Positions 15,096 through 23,781 of a DNA stretch of 32,786 bases are shown here, one piece after another. Under the pieces are notes generated by a model. That model had not been told where the DNA came from. It ran no database searches and was given only the letters and a program-made list of their open reading frames with translations. A program made the translations under genes and the position numbers. Each line of letters starts with the position of its first letter. Position 1 is the first letter of the stretch. Where the stretch lies: contig JAFONG010000108.1 of the NCBI GenBank assembly GCA_017418585.1, forward strand, positions 1-32,786, read 5' to 3'. Origin of the DNA: Erysipelotrichaceae bacterium (lineage in GTDB: Bacteria; Bacillota_I; Bacilli_A; Erysipelotrichales; Erysipelotrichaceae).

Positions 15096-16766
15096 TCAGT
15101 TCTCCTCATAATAATAGACAATAACTTTCTCATCCGCGGATTTCAGATAAGTCGATCCCAGTTCCGGCATCGTTCTGACTACCGTTCCAGGCGGAGCGTC
15201 CAGAACTTCTTCTGCAGTAAAGAATTCTTTGCTTTGTTTCGAGAATTCATATTCTACATCGTTGTTTCTGAAATAGGATGAAGCTTCTGACAAGGATTTT
15301 CCATACAAGTCATACGGCAGAAGCACAGCCGACTCCAGGGAATACTTCAAAGTGATTTCATTGTTCTTGGAAGCGTCGTACTTGGTTTTCGCCGGCAAGG
15401 ACTGTTCAATGACGGTTCCCGGTTCTTCATCGGATTCAACCGGGACAAGCTTTACCTTGAAGTTCAAGGCGATCAGTTCATCTCTCGCGGTGGTGTAATG
15501 CACGCCGGTATAATCGCCGAGTATTGAATAAACGCCGCTGGATACGGTAAGTTTTACCTTTGTTCCGGATTCAACTTCTTCTCCTTCTTCCGGGACGGAA
15601 GAGATGATCAGGTCTTTCTGAACATTGTCGGAAAGAGTCCATGTGATATGGGAATCGTCGACTTCCAGATTATTCAGCGCCAGAAGGTCCTTGGCTTCCT
15701 GAACGGTCAGATTCCTGATCTGCGGTACCGTTACGGTCTTTGTTCCTCTGCCTATGACGCCGGTAATAAACAGCAGCATGAACAGAACGATAACGGAGAA
15801 TATCGTAGTACAAAGCAGGAAAATCGACAGTAAAGGCGTGTCCTTTGTACCTTTCTTTGTTTTCTTGTTTGCGGTATCGGAAATATGAACGTTTTCGTTT
15901 GATTTTCTTTCCGGAATGTTCCTGATCTGCGCTCTCGGTTCATTACGGCGTGCCCGTTTCAGGCATTCGTTAAGATCCTGTATCATAAGAGCGATATTCT
16001 TGTACCGTTCGTTGACATTCTTTGCCGTAGCTTTCAGGATGATGTTTTCGACAGACTGCGGAATATTCGGATCAAAGCTCCTGACGGAAGGAATGTTTTC
16101 CTTGACATGTTTCAGAGCGACCTGGACAGGGTTATCGGCTTTGAAAGGAACATCTCCGGTCAGCAGTTCATAGAAAACGATTCCCAGCGAATAGATATCC
16201 GACTGCATCGATGCCTGTTTCCCTTTCGATATCTCCGGTGCAAGATAATGGACAGAACCCAGAATGGAATCCTTATGGGTGATCTGCATTGCTCCGGATG
16301 CCATGGCGATGCCGAAATCGGAAAGCTTGATCGTACCGTCGTCCTTGATCAGCACGTTCTGGGACTTCACGTCACGGTGAATGACGTTGTTGCGGTGCGC
16401 CTCCATCAGCGCTCCTGCCAGCTGTTTCATCATCCATACGGCTTCCTTGTAAGGAATCGGGCCCCTCTTCTTGATCAGCTGTTTCAGGGTATACCCCTTG
16501 ACATATTCCATGACGATATAGTGCTTGTCGCCGTCGTCGCCGACATCATAGACATCGACGATATTCGGATGCGACAGCTTGGTTACCGCTCCCGCTTCAC
16601 GCTTAAAACGCTCCAGTGCGACCGGATCATCCGACATGTCTGATTTCAGTACTTTTACCGCTACTTCTCTCTTTAGGATCGTATCATAAGCAAGATAGAC
16701 ATCCGCCATGCCTCCCTTGCCTATCAGTTTTACGATCCGGTAACGTTTTCCGATGTATTCCGACAT
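15096..16766 (-). CDS. prkC: Membrane Ser/Thr protein kinase with PASTA domains
   Basis: PrkC/Stk1 senses muropeptides or lipid II and phosphorylates division, wall and translation proteins. The 556-aa protein has an N-terminal Hanks kinase (GKGGMADVY loop near 17, VAVKVL Lys, HRDVKSQN catalytic loop, DFGIA, APE). A basic juxtamembrane linker, a membrane helix near 318-340 and an extracellular part with about three PASTA repeats follow. The first repeat begins TVTVPQIRNLTVQEA. The start codon overlaps the prpC stop (TAATG), so kinase and phosphatase are coupled. It ends with VIVYYYEEN, so there is no further domain after the PASTA region. Confidence 0.96.
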   Translation of the reverse strand: MSEYIGKRYRIVKLIGKGGMADVYLAYDTILKREVAVKVLKSDMSDDPVALERFKREAGAVTKLSHPNIVDVYDVGDDGDKHYIVMEYVKGYTLKQLIKKRGPIPYKEAVWMMKQLAGALMEAHRNNVIHRDVKSQNVLIKDDGTIKLSDFGIAMASGAMQITHKDSILGSVHYLAPEISKGKQASMQSDIYSLGIVFYELLTGDVPFKADNPVQVALKHVKENIPSVRSFDPNIPQSVENIILKATAKNVNERYKNIALMIQDLNECLKRARRNEPRAQIRNIPERKSNENVHISDTANKKTKKGTKDTPLLSIFLLCTTIFSVIVLFMLLFITGVIGRGTKTVTVPQIRNLTVQEAKDLLALNNLEVDDSHITWTLSDNVQKDLIISSVPEEGEEVESGTKVKLTVSSGVYSILGDYTGVHYTTARDELIALNFKVKLVPVESDEEPGTVIEQSLPAKTKYDASKNNEITLKYSLESAVLLPYDLYGKSLSEASSYFRNNDVEYEFSKQSKEFFTAEEVLDAPPGTVVRTMPELGSTYLKSADEKVIVYYYEEN

Positions 16767-17491
16767 TATTCCTTCACCAGTATGACTGTTACGTTGTCAT
16801 ATCCGCCTTTCAGCAGCGCAAGATCCTTGAGATCTTCCGTCTTTTCCTGTACCGTTCTATTCTGATCCACAACGATCTGCTGTATCTCTTTATCGCTCAC
16901 ATAGGAATGCAGTCCATCCGAGCAGATCAGATAGTAATCCATGTTCTTTACTTTATGAACATCGGCCTCTATTTCGCTGTATACGCCGATGGCTTTTACC
17001 AGATAGTGTTTTTTCGGATGGTTGATGGATTCCGTAAAGCTGATCTCCCCGTTCTCCAGCATCTGATTGACCAGAGTATGATCCTTGGTCAGATGAACGA
17101 CCAGGTCGTCGATAAAGCCGTAGACTCTGGAATCACCGCAGTTGATACTGACGGTACCGTGCGAAGTGATCATAATGCCGGTCAGAGTCGTACCCATCCC
17201 TTCGTATTCCTTGTATTTGATGGAGAGATCATGGATATGCCTGTTGACCATCGAAATATGAAAATTCAGATAACTGATCACATCTTCCAGTGTCGAAAAA
17301 GGTCCTGATTCCTTAAAAGCGAATTCAAAGTACTTGATCGTCTCTCCGCTTGCGACTTCTCCGGCCTTTCCGCCTCCTATTCCGTCAGCAACCAGAGCCA
17401 GAAAATCTCCGTGCTCGTTGTATAAGGCCAGATAGGAATCCTGGTTCTTTTCTCTTAACAGTCCAATATCGGTAATACAGTAATAATCCAT
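16766..17491 (-). CDS. prpC: PP2C-family Ser/Thr phosphatase
   Basis: The partner phosphatase of PrkC, a metal-dependent PPM enzyme. The 241-aa single domain shows NQDSYLA (first metal motif), VADGIGGGKAGEVAS (the usual DGMGGH reads DGIGGG), GTTLTG, INCGDSRVYGF, LICSDGLHSYV and GGYDNVTVILV. All metal-binding aspartates are in place. It starts 5 nt after rlmN and overlaps prkC by 1 nt. Confidence 0.95.
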   Translation of the reverse strand: MDYYCITDIGLLREKNQDSYLALYNEHGDFLALVADGIGGGKAGEVASGETIKYFEFAFKESGPFSTLEDVISYLNFHISMVNRHIHDLSIKYKEYEGMGTTLTGIMITSHGTVSINCGDSRVYGFIDDLVVHLTKDHTLVNQMLENGEISFTESINHPKKHYLVKAIGVYSEIEADVHKVKNMDYYLICSDGLHSYVSDKEIQQIVVDQNRTVQEKTEDLKDLALLKGGYDNVTVILVKE

Positions 17492-17496
17492 CTTCT

Positions 17497-18528
17497 TTAT
17501 TTTATATGATTCGCCCTGAGTTGGCCACAGGCAGCGTCAATGTCGTCTCCTTTTTTCTGTCTCAAAGTAACGGCTACACCGTTTTTCTTTAACAGATCAT
17601 AAAATCTTAACGCATTCTCGTCATCCGAAGTTTCAAAGTCTTTCTCTGAAACCTTATTGTAAGGGATCAGATTGATGTAGGCATTCAATCCTTTCAGCAG
17701 ATCTCTGATCTCGTCGGCTTCCTTTTTGGAATCGTTGACTCCTTTCAGCAGCAGGTATTCAAACGTCAGACGGCGGTTGTTCAGAGTGCTGTATTCCTTT
17801 AAAGCATCAAACAGTACCGGAAGCGGATATGCCTTGTTTACAGGCATCAAAGAGCTTCTTAATTCATCGTTCGGGGCATGCAGCGAAATGGCAAGATTGT
17901 ACTGCAGGTTCTCTTTGGCAAATCTTCTGATTCCCGGAACGATGCCGCAGGTGGAAATGGAGATGTGCCTTGAACCGATCTGCAGTCCGTACGGATCATT
18001 CAGAATGTTCATTGCCCGCATGACGTTGTCGTAGTTGTCGAAAGGTTCTCCCGTTCCCATGACAACGATGTTTCCAAGCCGCTCACCGGCCTCATCCAGC
18101 TGTTTCTGAATCATCAGGGCCTGAGAAACGATCTCTCCGGCAGTCAAGTCGCGTTGTTTTTTCAATAGACCGGAGGCGCAGAAGCTGCAGCCCATGTTGC
18201 ATCCGACCTGAGAAGACAGACAGGCCGAAAAGCCGTAATCGAAAATCATCAGAACGGATTCTACGAGAGTATGGTCTTCCAGTTCAAAAAGGAATTTCTG
18301 GGTTCCGTCCCTGGAGATCTGTCTGTCTTTTACGGTCAAAGGAGAGATTGTAAAATCTTCCTTCAGTTTTGCGATCAGATTCTTGGATAAATCGGTCATC
18401 AGATCAAAATCATTGATCCTTTTATCATAGATCCAGCGGAATATCTGCCTGCCGTGAAAAGCCTTGATATGATTCTCCTCAAGGTATTCCTGCAGATCCT
18501 TCATTGATAAATCGTATATCGATCTCAT
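17497..18528 (-). CDS. rlmN: Dual-specificity RNA methyltransferase RlmN
   Basis: A radical-SAM enzyme that methylates C2 of A2503 in 23S rRNA and A37 of some tRNAs. The 343-aa protein has the RlmN N-domain (LQEYLEENHIKAFHGRQIFRW), the cluster motif CNMGCSFC near residue 115, VVMGTGEPFDNYDNV, and the C-terminal catalytic Cys in DIDAACGQLR. Its start overlaps the rsmB stop (ATGA). Confidence 0.97.
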   Translation of the reverse strand: MRSIYDLSMKDLQEYLEENHIKAFHGRQIFRWIYDKRINDFDLMTDLSKNLIAKLKEDFTISPLTVKDRQISRDGTQKFLFELEDHTLVESVLMIFDYGFSACLSSQVGCNMGCSFCASGLLKKQRDLTAGEIVSQALMIQKQLDEAGERLGNIVVMGTGEPFDNYDNVMRAMNILNDPYGLQIGSRHISISTCGIVPGIRRFAKENLQYNLAISLHAPNDELRSSLMPVNKAYPLPVLFDALKEYSTLNNRRLTFEYLLLKGVNDSKKEADEIRDLLKGLNAYINLIPYNKVSEKDFETSDDENALRFYDLLKKNGVAVTLRQKKGDDIDAACGQLRANHIK

Positions 18529-19721
18529 TCTTTCACCCTTTTTATCTTAGCATAATAGAAAGCATCGCCCGCTTCATTAATGATCGTATCCTCTTCCAGC
18601 AATTCAAATCGCCCCTCTTCACTAAGAAACTTCCTGATCAGTCTATCGTTCTCTTTCCTATTTAGCGTACAGGTCGAATAGAGAACGATTCCGTCTATTT
18701 TTACCAGTTCCTTGATGCTGTGCAGCAGTTCAAGCTGCAGCTTTTCCAGTTCATCCAGATTTTCCGGCCTGACATGGAATTTCAGATCCGGTTTTCTGCC
18801 TATGACTCCTAGACCCGAGCATGGAGCGTCCAGCATGATCCTGTCAAACTGAAGATTCAGAACATCCTTCAGCTTTCTTCCATCCAGATTCAGATAATGG
18901 ATACCCTTATAATCCAGTTTCTCTGCCATTTTCCGAATCAGTTTCACCCTGCTTTCATGCAGATCGTTGGCGTAGCAGTTTTCCGGTTTCAGGACATCCA
19001 GACAGTTGAAAAGCTTTGATCCTGGTGCGCTGCATACATCCAGCAAAGTATGATCTTTTTTCAGATCCAGATGTCTGTATAAAGATGCACTGTTGCAGTC
19101 CTGTACATAGAAATATCCGTTCTTATACTCTTCTGTCGTCAAAAGATTCTCTGCCGATGTAAAAATATCGTCATTCAAAACTGTGATGTTCAGTTTTTCA
19201 AGATCATGCATCCCGCATTTCTTCTTGTTGATGCGGTAATAGACGGAAGGAATCTTCTGATAGACATTCAATATCTTCTTCAGCGTTTCCTCGTCGTACT
19301 GGCTTGACAGGAGCCTGTAGATCCATTCCGGAAGATTGAATCTGATCCACGGATCTTCCGCTTCCTTCAGAACCTTCATCTTGTGCAGCAAGGCGTTGAT
19401 AAATGCCTTCTCGTGCCTGTTTCTTCCAAGTTCGACATATTCGTTGTTTACGACATAGTCCTTTTCTTTCAGATAGAAACGTTCGTATAAAGCCATGCAC
19501 AGAATCAGTCTGGTTCGCAAAGCGGTATCCGCCTTTACTTCATCCCGAAACTGATAAGAAAGATACTCGTATTTTCTTAATACGCCGTTGATCAGATTCG
19601 TCGTAAAAGCCCGCTGGATCTGCGGCAGCTTCTCCAGTTCTTTACGCATCAAAAGATTGGAATAGGATTCCTCTTTGATCGTCTTGTACAGTATTTCTAA
19701 TGCGGTCTCTCTCTGGTTCAT
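18525..19721 (-). CDS. rsmB: 16S rRNA m5C967 methyltransferase RsmB
   Basis: RsmB methylates C967 of 16S rRNA. The 398-aa protein has an N-terminal NusB-like RNA-binding domain (about 1-130, MNQRETALEILYK) and a C-terminal Rossmann domain. The SAM site reads LLDVCSAPGSKLFN, a variant of DVCAAPGGKT. Both catalytic cysteines are present, in LDAPCSGLGVIGRKP and YSTCTLNRKEND. It lies between priA and rlmN. Bacillus has def and fmt between priA and rsmB; both are missing here. Confidence 0.93.
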   Translation of the reverse strand: MNQRETALEILYKTIKEESYSNLLMRKELEKLPQIQRAFTTNLINGVLRKYEYLSYQFRDEVKADTALRTRLILCMALYERFYLKEKDYVVNNEYVELGRNRHEKAFINALLHKMKVLKEAEDPWIRFNLPEWIYRLLSSQYDEETLKKILNVYQKIPSVYYRINKKKCGMHDLEKLNITVLNDDIFTSAENLLTTEEYKNGYFYVQDCNSASLYRHLDLKKDHTLLDVCSAPGSKLFNCLDVLKPENCYANDLHESRVKLIRKMAEKLDYKGIHYLNLDGRKLKDVLNLQFDRIMLDAPCSGLGVIGRKPDLKFHVRPENLDELEKLQLELLHSIKELVKIDGIVLYSTCTLNRKENDRLIRKFLSEEGRFELLEEDTIINEAGDAFYYAKIKRVKE

Positions 19722-19723
19722 GT

Positions 19724-21880
19724 TTATTCTAGATATAACGGATCGATGTCCACTTTGATTCTGGATACGTTGTTTCTCTTCAGGTATCTATCGATGATCT
19801 GATGAAGATCTTTTAGCATGCCGATGAGATCCTTATCCATGATCAGTATTCTCTTTCTGAACTGTTTCTTGATCTTGGCCATCTCGTATAGACGGTATTT
19901 CTTGTATTTCAGTCTGCCGATTTCTTCATCCAGAAGCTCGGCCGATGTATTGAGCCTGGATTCATTGGCATCGGAAACAATCATTTCAACGATATGCGAA
20001 TACGGCGGATAGCCGGTCTTTTCCCGGTAGTTCATCTCGATGCGGTAGAAATAGCCGTAGTCCTGATTCATGACAGCCTTGATGGCGTAGTGTTCGGTAT
20101 TGAAAGCCTGGATAATCACCTGTCCCTTGCTGTTGGCCCTGCCGGATCTTCCTGATGCCTGCATCAGCAGATCGAAAGTCATCTTGGCGGAGTTATAGTC
20201 CTGATGCATCAGTCCGGCATCGGCATTCAGGATGCCTACCAGTGTAACATCGGGATAATCCAGACCCTTGGCAATCATCTGCGTTCCGATCAGAATATCC
20301 GTTTCATGCGACTCAAAACGCTTCAGAATCCTCTCGTGAGCTCCTTTTCTTTCCACATTGTCGCGGTCCATTCTTTCAATCCTGGCTTCAGGATAACGCT
20401 GATGGAGTTCCTCTTCGACTCTTTTGGTACCGAATCCATAATAGACCAAAGAATTCTTGCCGCAGTTCGGACAGGTCTTCGGTATCCTGTATGTTCTTCC
20501 GCACTGATGACATTTCAGTACATTTTCATCCTTATGATAATTCAAAGGGGTATCGCAGTCCGTGCACATCAGCGTCGTAGAACATTCACTGCATTTGATG
20601 ATCGGTGAATATCCTCTTCTGTTCAGTAAAATGATCACCTGTTTACTCTGTTCCAGAGTCTTCCTGATGGCTTCATCCAGAGGCTTTGAAATGATGTAGG
20701 AATCTCTTTGCCTGATCTGTCTGGCCAGATCTATGACTTTGATCTCCGGGAGATTGAGATTGATCCTGTTCTGCAGCTGCAGAAACTCGTAATCCCCTTT
20801 TAAGGCTCTGGTATAGGATTCCAGAGAAGGCGTAGCGCTTGCCAGAAGGACCTTGGCCTGATGCGTAAGGGCACGTCTGAATGCTACGTTCTTTACATGG
20901 TAGCACGGAACGTTATCCTGCTTGTAGGACTGGTCATGTTCCTCGTCAATGATGATCATTCCCAGTTTCTGAAACGGCAGAAAGATCGCGCTTCTGGTGC
21001 CTACAACGATCCTTACCTCACCCTGTTTTACTCTTTTATACTGCTCATAGCGTTCCTGATCCGATAGTTCGGAATGATAGAAAACGACGTCTTCAAAACG
21101 TTCTTTTACCCGTTGTATCATCTGCGGCGTCAGAGAGATCTCAGGTACCAAGATCAGAACATCCTTATTCTGTTTCAGATAATATCTCGCCAGATGAAGA
21201 TAGACTTCCGTCTTGCCGCTGCCGGTTACGCCAAATAGTAAAGATACGGTCTTGTCCGTTTCAATGATTCTGTCGTAGGATTTCTGCTGATCAGACGTCA
21301 GCTGTTTGAATGAAGACTGGGAAATCGGCCGGTTCTCGTATTCCGCTTCAGATACGTATTCGCTGATCGCACCTTTTTCCAGCAATTTCTTAACGATACC
21401 GGTGCTGATCCTGTTAGCATCCGTCAGCGTCATGTCGTCTGTCAGCTGTTCATAGACTTTTCTCTGTTTCTGTGTCAGATCGAATTCTCCCGCATTCTTT
21501 CTGATTCTTCTGATCATCTTGGGATTCTTGATGATTTTGTCTGTTTTTAGAGTTTTCGGCAGCATCGCATTAAGACAGCTGATCAGCGGCGACACGGTCG
21601 TTCTTGAAAGCCAGAACGCCAGTTCAAAAAGTTCATCGGACAGTACCGGCTCGCTGTCTATCACTTCCAGTACAGGAAGCGGTTCAAATCCCAGCTCTAC
21701 CTTGATTTCCTGAATATCTTTATCCGTGTATCTGCATCCCGATACGATCGCGTGGTTCGGTGCATGATGAAACTCGACCTTTACTCTGCAGAACTTCTTT
21801 ACAGGTGCATCGGAATAATAAGTAAACGGCCTATCGACATTCAGACTGGCGTTTGTGACATAGACTTCAATCAGATACAT
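19724..21880 (-). CDS. priA: Primosomal protein N' (replication restart helicase)
   Basis: PriA reloads the replicative helicase at stalled forks. The 718-aa protein begins with the 3' DNA-binding domain (EVYVTNASLNVDRPFTY). The helicase follows: Walker A GVTGSGKTEVYL near residue 220, IIDEEHDQSYKQ and ASATPSLES. The zinc-binding region has cysteine pairs in CSECSTTLMCTDC and CHQCGRTYRIPKTCPNC. QASGRSGR (motif VI) and a C-terminal domain complete it. The ATG is 6 nt after an extended -10 and has no Shine-Dalgarno. It heads the operon ending with rpe. Confidence 0.97.
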   Translation of the reverse strand: MYLIEVYVTNASLNVDRPFTYYSDAPVKKFCRVKVEFHHAPNHAIVSGCRYTDKDIQEIKVELGFEPLPVLEVIDSEPVLSDELFELAFWLSRTTVSPLISCLNAMLPKTLKTDKIIKNPKMIRRIRKNAGEFDLTQKQRKVYEQLTDDMTLTDANRISTGIVKKLLEKGAISEYVSEAEYENRPISQSSFKQLTSDQQKSYDRIIETDKTVSLLFGVTGSGKTEVYLHLARYYLKQNKDVLILVPEISLTPQMIQRVKERFEDVVFYHSELSDQERYEQYKRVKQGEVRIVVGTRSAIFLPFQKLGMIIIDEEHDQSYKQDNVPCYHVKNVAFRRALTHQAKVLLASATPSLESYTRALKGDYEFLQLQNRINLNLPEIKVIDLARQIRQRDSYIISKPLDEAIRKTLEQSKQVIILLNRRGYSPIIKCSECSTTLMCTDCDTPLNYHKDENVLKCHQCGRTYRIPKTCPNCGKNSLVYYGFGTKRVEEELHQRYPEARIERMDRDNVERKGAHERILKRFESHETDILIGTQMIAKGLDYPDVTLVGILNADAGLMHQDYNSAKMTFDLLMQASGRSGRANSKGQVIIQAFNTEHYAIKAVMNQDYGYFYRIEMNYREKTGYPPYSHIVEMIVSDANESRLNTSAELLDEEIGRLKYKKYRLYEMAKIKKQFRKRILIMDKDLIGMLKDLHQIIDRYLKRNNVSRIKVDIDPLYLE

Positions 21881-21895
21881 ACCATCATTATAACA
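21881..21895 (-). promoter_or_regulatory. Extended -10 promoter placed for leaderless priA mRNA
   Basis: TGTTATAAT (TATAAT at 21887-21892) stands 6 nt before the ATG, so the predicted start falls on the A of the start codon. It lies in the immediate wake of the sufB terminator and no -35 is seen. Confidence 0.6.
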
Positions 21896-21923
21896 AGAAA
21901 AAGGAGCTATCCTATAGCTCCTT
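21896..21923 (-). terminator. suf operon terminator
   Basis: AAGGAGCTAT and ATAGCTCCTT pair perfectly (10 bp, loop AGG), followed by TTTC. The stem overlaps the sufB stop codon. Confidence 0.92.
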
Positions 21924-23319
21924 CCATATCCATTTTCAGCAGCTGATTCAGCTCTACCGCATATTCCATCGGCAGTTCTCTGGTAAATGGTTCCAGGAAC
22001 CCCATGACGATCATTTCCGTAGCCTGGGATTCACTTAAACCCCTGCTCATCAGATAGAACAGTTCATCCTCCGAGATCTTGGAAACTTTCGCCTCATGTT
22101 CTATCGTTGAAAGATGATTCTCGTTGGTGTTCTTAGGAATCGTATCGCTTTTCGAGATATCGTCCAGGATCAGCGTATCGCATTCGATCTTGGCCTTGGA
22201 GTAATCGGCTTTTCTGGAGAAACGGATCCAGTCGCGGAAGTTTGTGATGCCTCCGTTACGGGAAACGGATTTCGAAATGATGGATGATGAGGTATGAGGA
22301 GCCAGATGGATCATCTTGGCACCCGTATCCTGCTGCTGTCCCCTGGAACCTACGGCAATCGAAATGCACAAACCGTGGGCATACTCGCCCGCCAGGATAC
22401 ATGCCGGGTATTTCATGGAAATCCGCGAACCGATATTGCCGTCGATCCATTCCATGGTTCCGTGCGCTTCCACCTTGGCTCTTTTGGTGACCAGATTCAG
22501 AATATTGCCGGACCAGTTCTGTACGGAAGAGTACCTGCAGGTAGCGCCTTCTCCGACAAATACCTCGACGACTGCCGCATGCATGGAATCTTTGGAATAC
22601 TGCGGAGCGGTACATCCTTCCACATAGGAACACTTGGCTCCGTCATCGACAATGATGATCGATCTCTCAAACTGTCCCATGGCTTCGGAATTGATGCGGA
22701 AATAGGACTGTAGCGGTTTTTCCAGCTCTACCCCTTTCGGTACGTAAATAAAGCTTCCTCCCGACCATACGGCCGAGTTCAGTGCCGCAAGTTTGTTGTC
22801 CGTCGGCGGAACGATAGTTGCGAAGTATTTCTTAAACAGATCCGGGTATTCTTTTAAGGCACTGTCGATATCAAGGAATATGACGCCCTTCTCTTTCACC
22901 TCTTCCAGCATGTTATGGTAAACGGCTTCCGACTCGTATTGTGTCGTTACACCGGCCAGGTATTTCCTCTCGGCTTCCGGAATGCCCAGCTTTTCAAACG
23001 TATTCTTGATCTCTTCCGGAACGTCTTCCCAGCTCTTTTCCGTTTCCTGAGACGCCTTACGGTAGTAGGTAAAATCCTGGAAGTCGATCTCCGAAAGATC
23101 AGGGCCCCACTTCTGCATCTCCATCTTTTCAAACACATGAAAAGCCTTGAGCCTGAATTCGCACATCCAATCCGGTTCGTTCTTGTAGGCGGAGATCTTT
23201 CTGACGATCTCCTCATTCAGTCCTTTACCGGTATCTATCAGCGACTCAACATCATCATGAAAACCGTACTTGTAGTCGTCCTGAGCGTAGATCGCATCTT
23301 CTTTTCTACGATCACTCAT
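21907..23319 (-). CDS. sufB: Fe-S cluster assembly scaffold SufB
   Basis: SufB is the core of the SufBCD scaffold. The protein (470 aa from ATG 23319) carries YKYGFHDDVES, the SufB block YVPKGVELEKPLQSYFRIN, YVEGCTAPQYSKDSMHAAVVE with the cluster-associated Cys, and SKSVSRNGG. The C-terminus has HEAKVSKISEDELFYLMSRGLSE. An alternative TTG start at 23340 adds seven residues and has GGAG 4 nt before it. I prefer ATG because homologues begin near the DDYKYGF block. It overlaps the end of sufU by 8 nt and is the last gene of sufCDSUB. Confidence 0.96.
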   Translation of the reverse strand: MSDRRKEDAIYAQDDYKYGFHDDVESLIDTGKGLNEEIVRKISAYKNEPDWMCEFRLKAFHVFEKMEMQKWGPDLSEIDFQDFTYYRKASQETEKSWEDVPEEIKNTFEKLGIPEAERKYLAGVTTQYESEAVYHNMLEEVKEKGVIFLDIDSALKEYPDLFKKYFATIVPPTDNKLAALNSAVWSGGSFIYVPKGVELEKPLQSYFRINSEAMGQFERSIIIVDDGAKCSYVEGCTAPQYSKDSMHAAVVEVFVGEGATCRYSSVQNWSGNILNLVTKRAKVEAHGTMEWIDGNIGSRISMKYPACILAGEYAHGLCISIAVGSRGQQQDTGAKMIHLAPHTSSSIISKSVSRNGGITNFRDWIRFSRKADYSKAKIECDTLILDDISKSDTIPKNTNENHLSTIEHEAKVSKISEDELFYLMSRGLSESQATEMIVMGFLEPFTRELPMEYAVELNQLLKMDMEGAIG

Positions 23320-23770
23320 TCCTGTTCTCGCTTTCTTCAATCATCTCCTGCATCGCTTTCCAGCCTATGGTCGCGCATTTGATGCGGTTTGCTTGTTTGT
23401 ATACGTTCTTAAAGGCTACGGCCTCTTCCAGTTTCTCCGGGTCATAGTCCTTGTTTTCAATCATATTCAGATAGGTTTCGATGATATCCTTGGCTTCTTC
23501 CAGGGTCTTTCCTTTCAGAAGATCGCTCATCATCGATGTGCTTGCGGTAGATATGGTACAGGCAATGCCGTCAAAACGGACGTCTTTGATCACGCCATCC
23601 TGGATATCGGTCTGTACGGTGATATCATCGATGCAGCTGTCAGAAGCCATGTGTCTGGACAGTATATCTTCTTTATCAACCAGTCCGTGATTGTGAGGAT
23701 ATTTGTAATGATCCATGACCAGTTCTCTTAAAAACACAGGATCATTCAGCAGTTCATCTGTTCTACTCAT
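23312..23770 (-). CDS. sufU: SufU zinc-dependent sulfurtransferase
   Basis: SufU accepts persulfide sulfur from SufS in Gram-positives. The 152-aa IscU-like protein keeps all zinc ligands: Cys and Asp in DSCIDD, Cys in GIACTIS and Cys in RIKCATIGW. It also has the Gram-positive insertion before the third Cys (about residues 98-122). AGGAGG precedes the ATG by 7 nt. It lies between sufS and sufB in the standard order. Confidence 0.96.
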   Translation of the reverse strand: MSRTDELLNDPVFLRELVMDHYKYPHNHGLVDKEDILSRHMASDSCIDDITVQTDIQDGVIKDVRFDGIACTISTASTSMMSDLLKGKTLEEAKDIIETYLNMIENKDYDPEKLEEAVAFKNVYKQANRIKCATIGWKAMQEMIEESENRNE

Positions 23771-23781
23771 CTTCTTTCCTC

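Noticed and set aside
16107..17308. Plus-strand open frames opposite prkC and prpC
   Set aside because: They antisense strongly conserved kinase and phosphatase motifs and have no similarity of their own.
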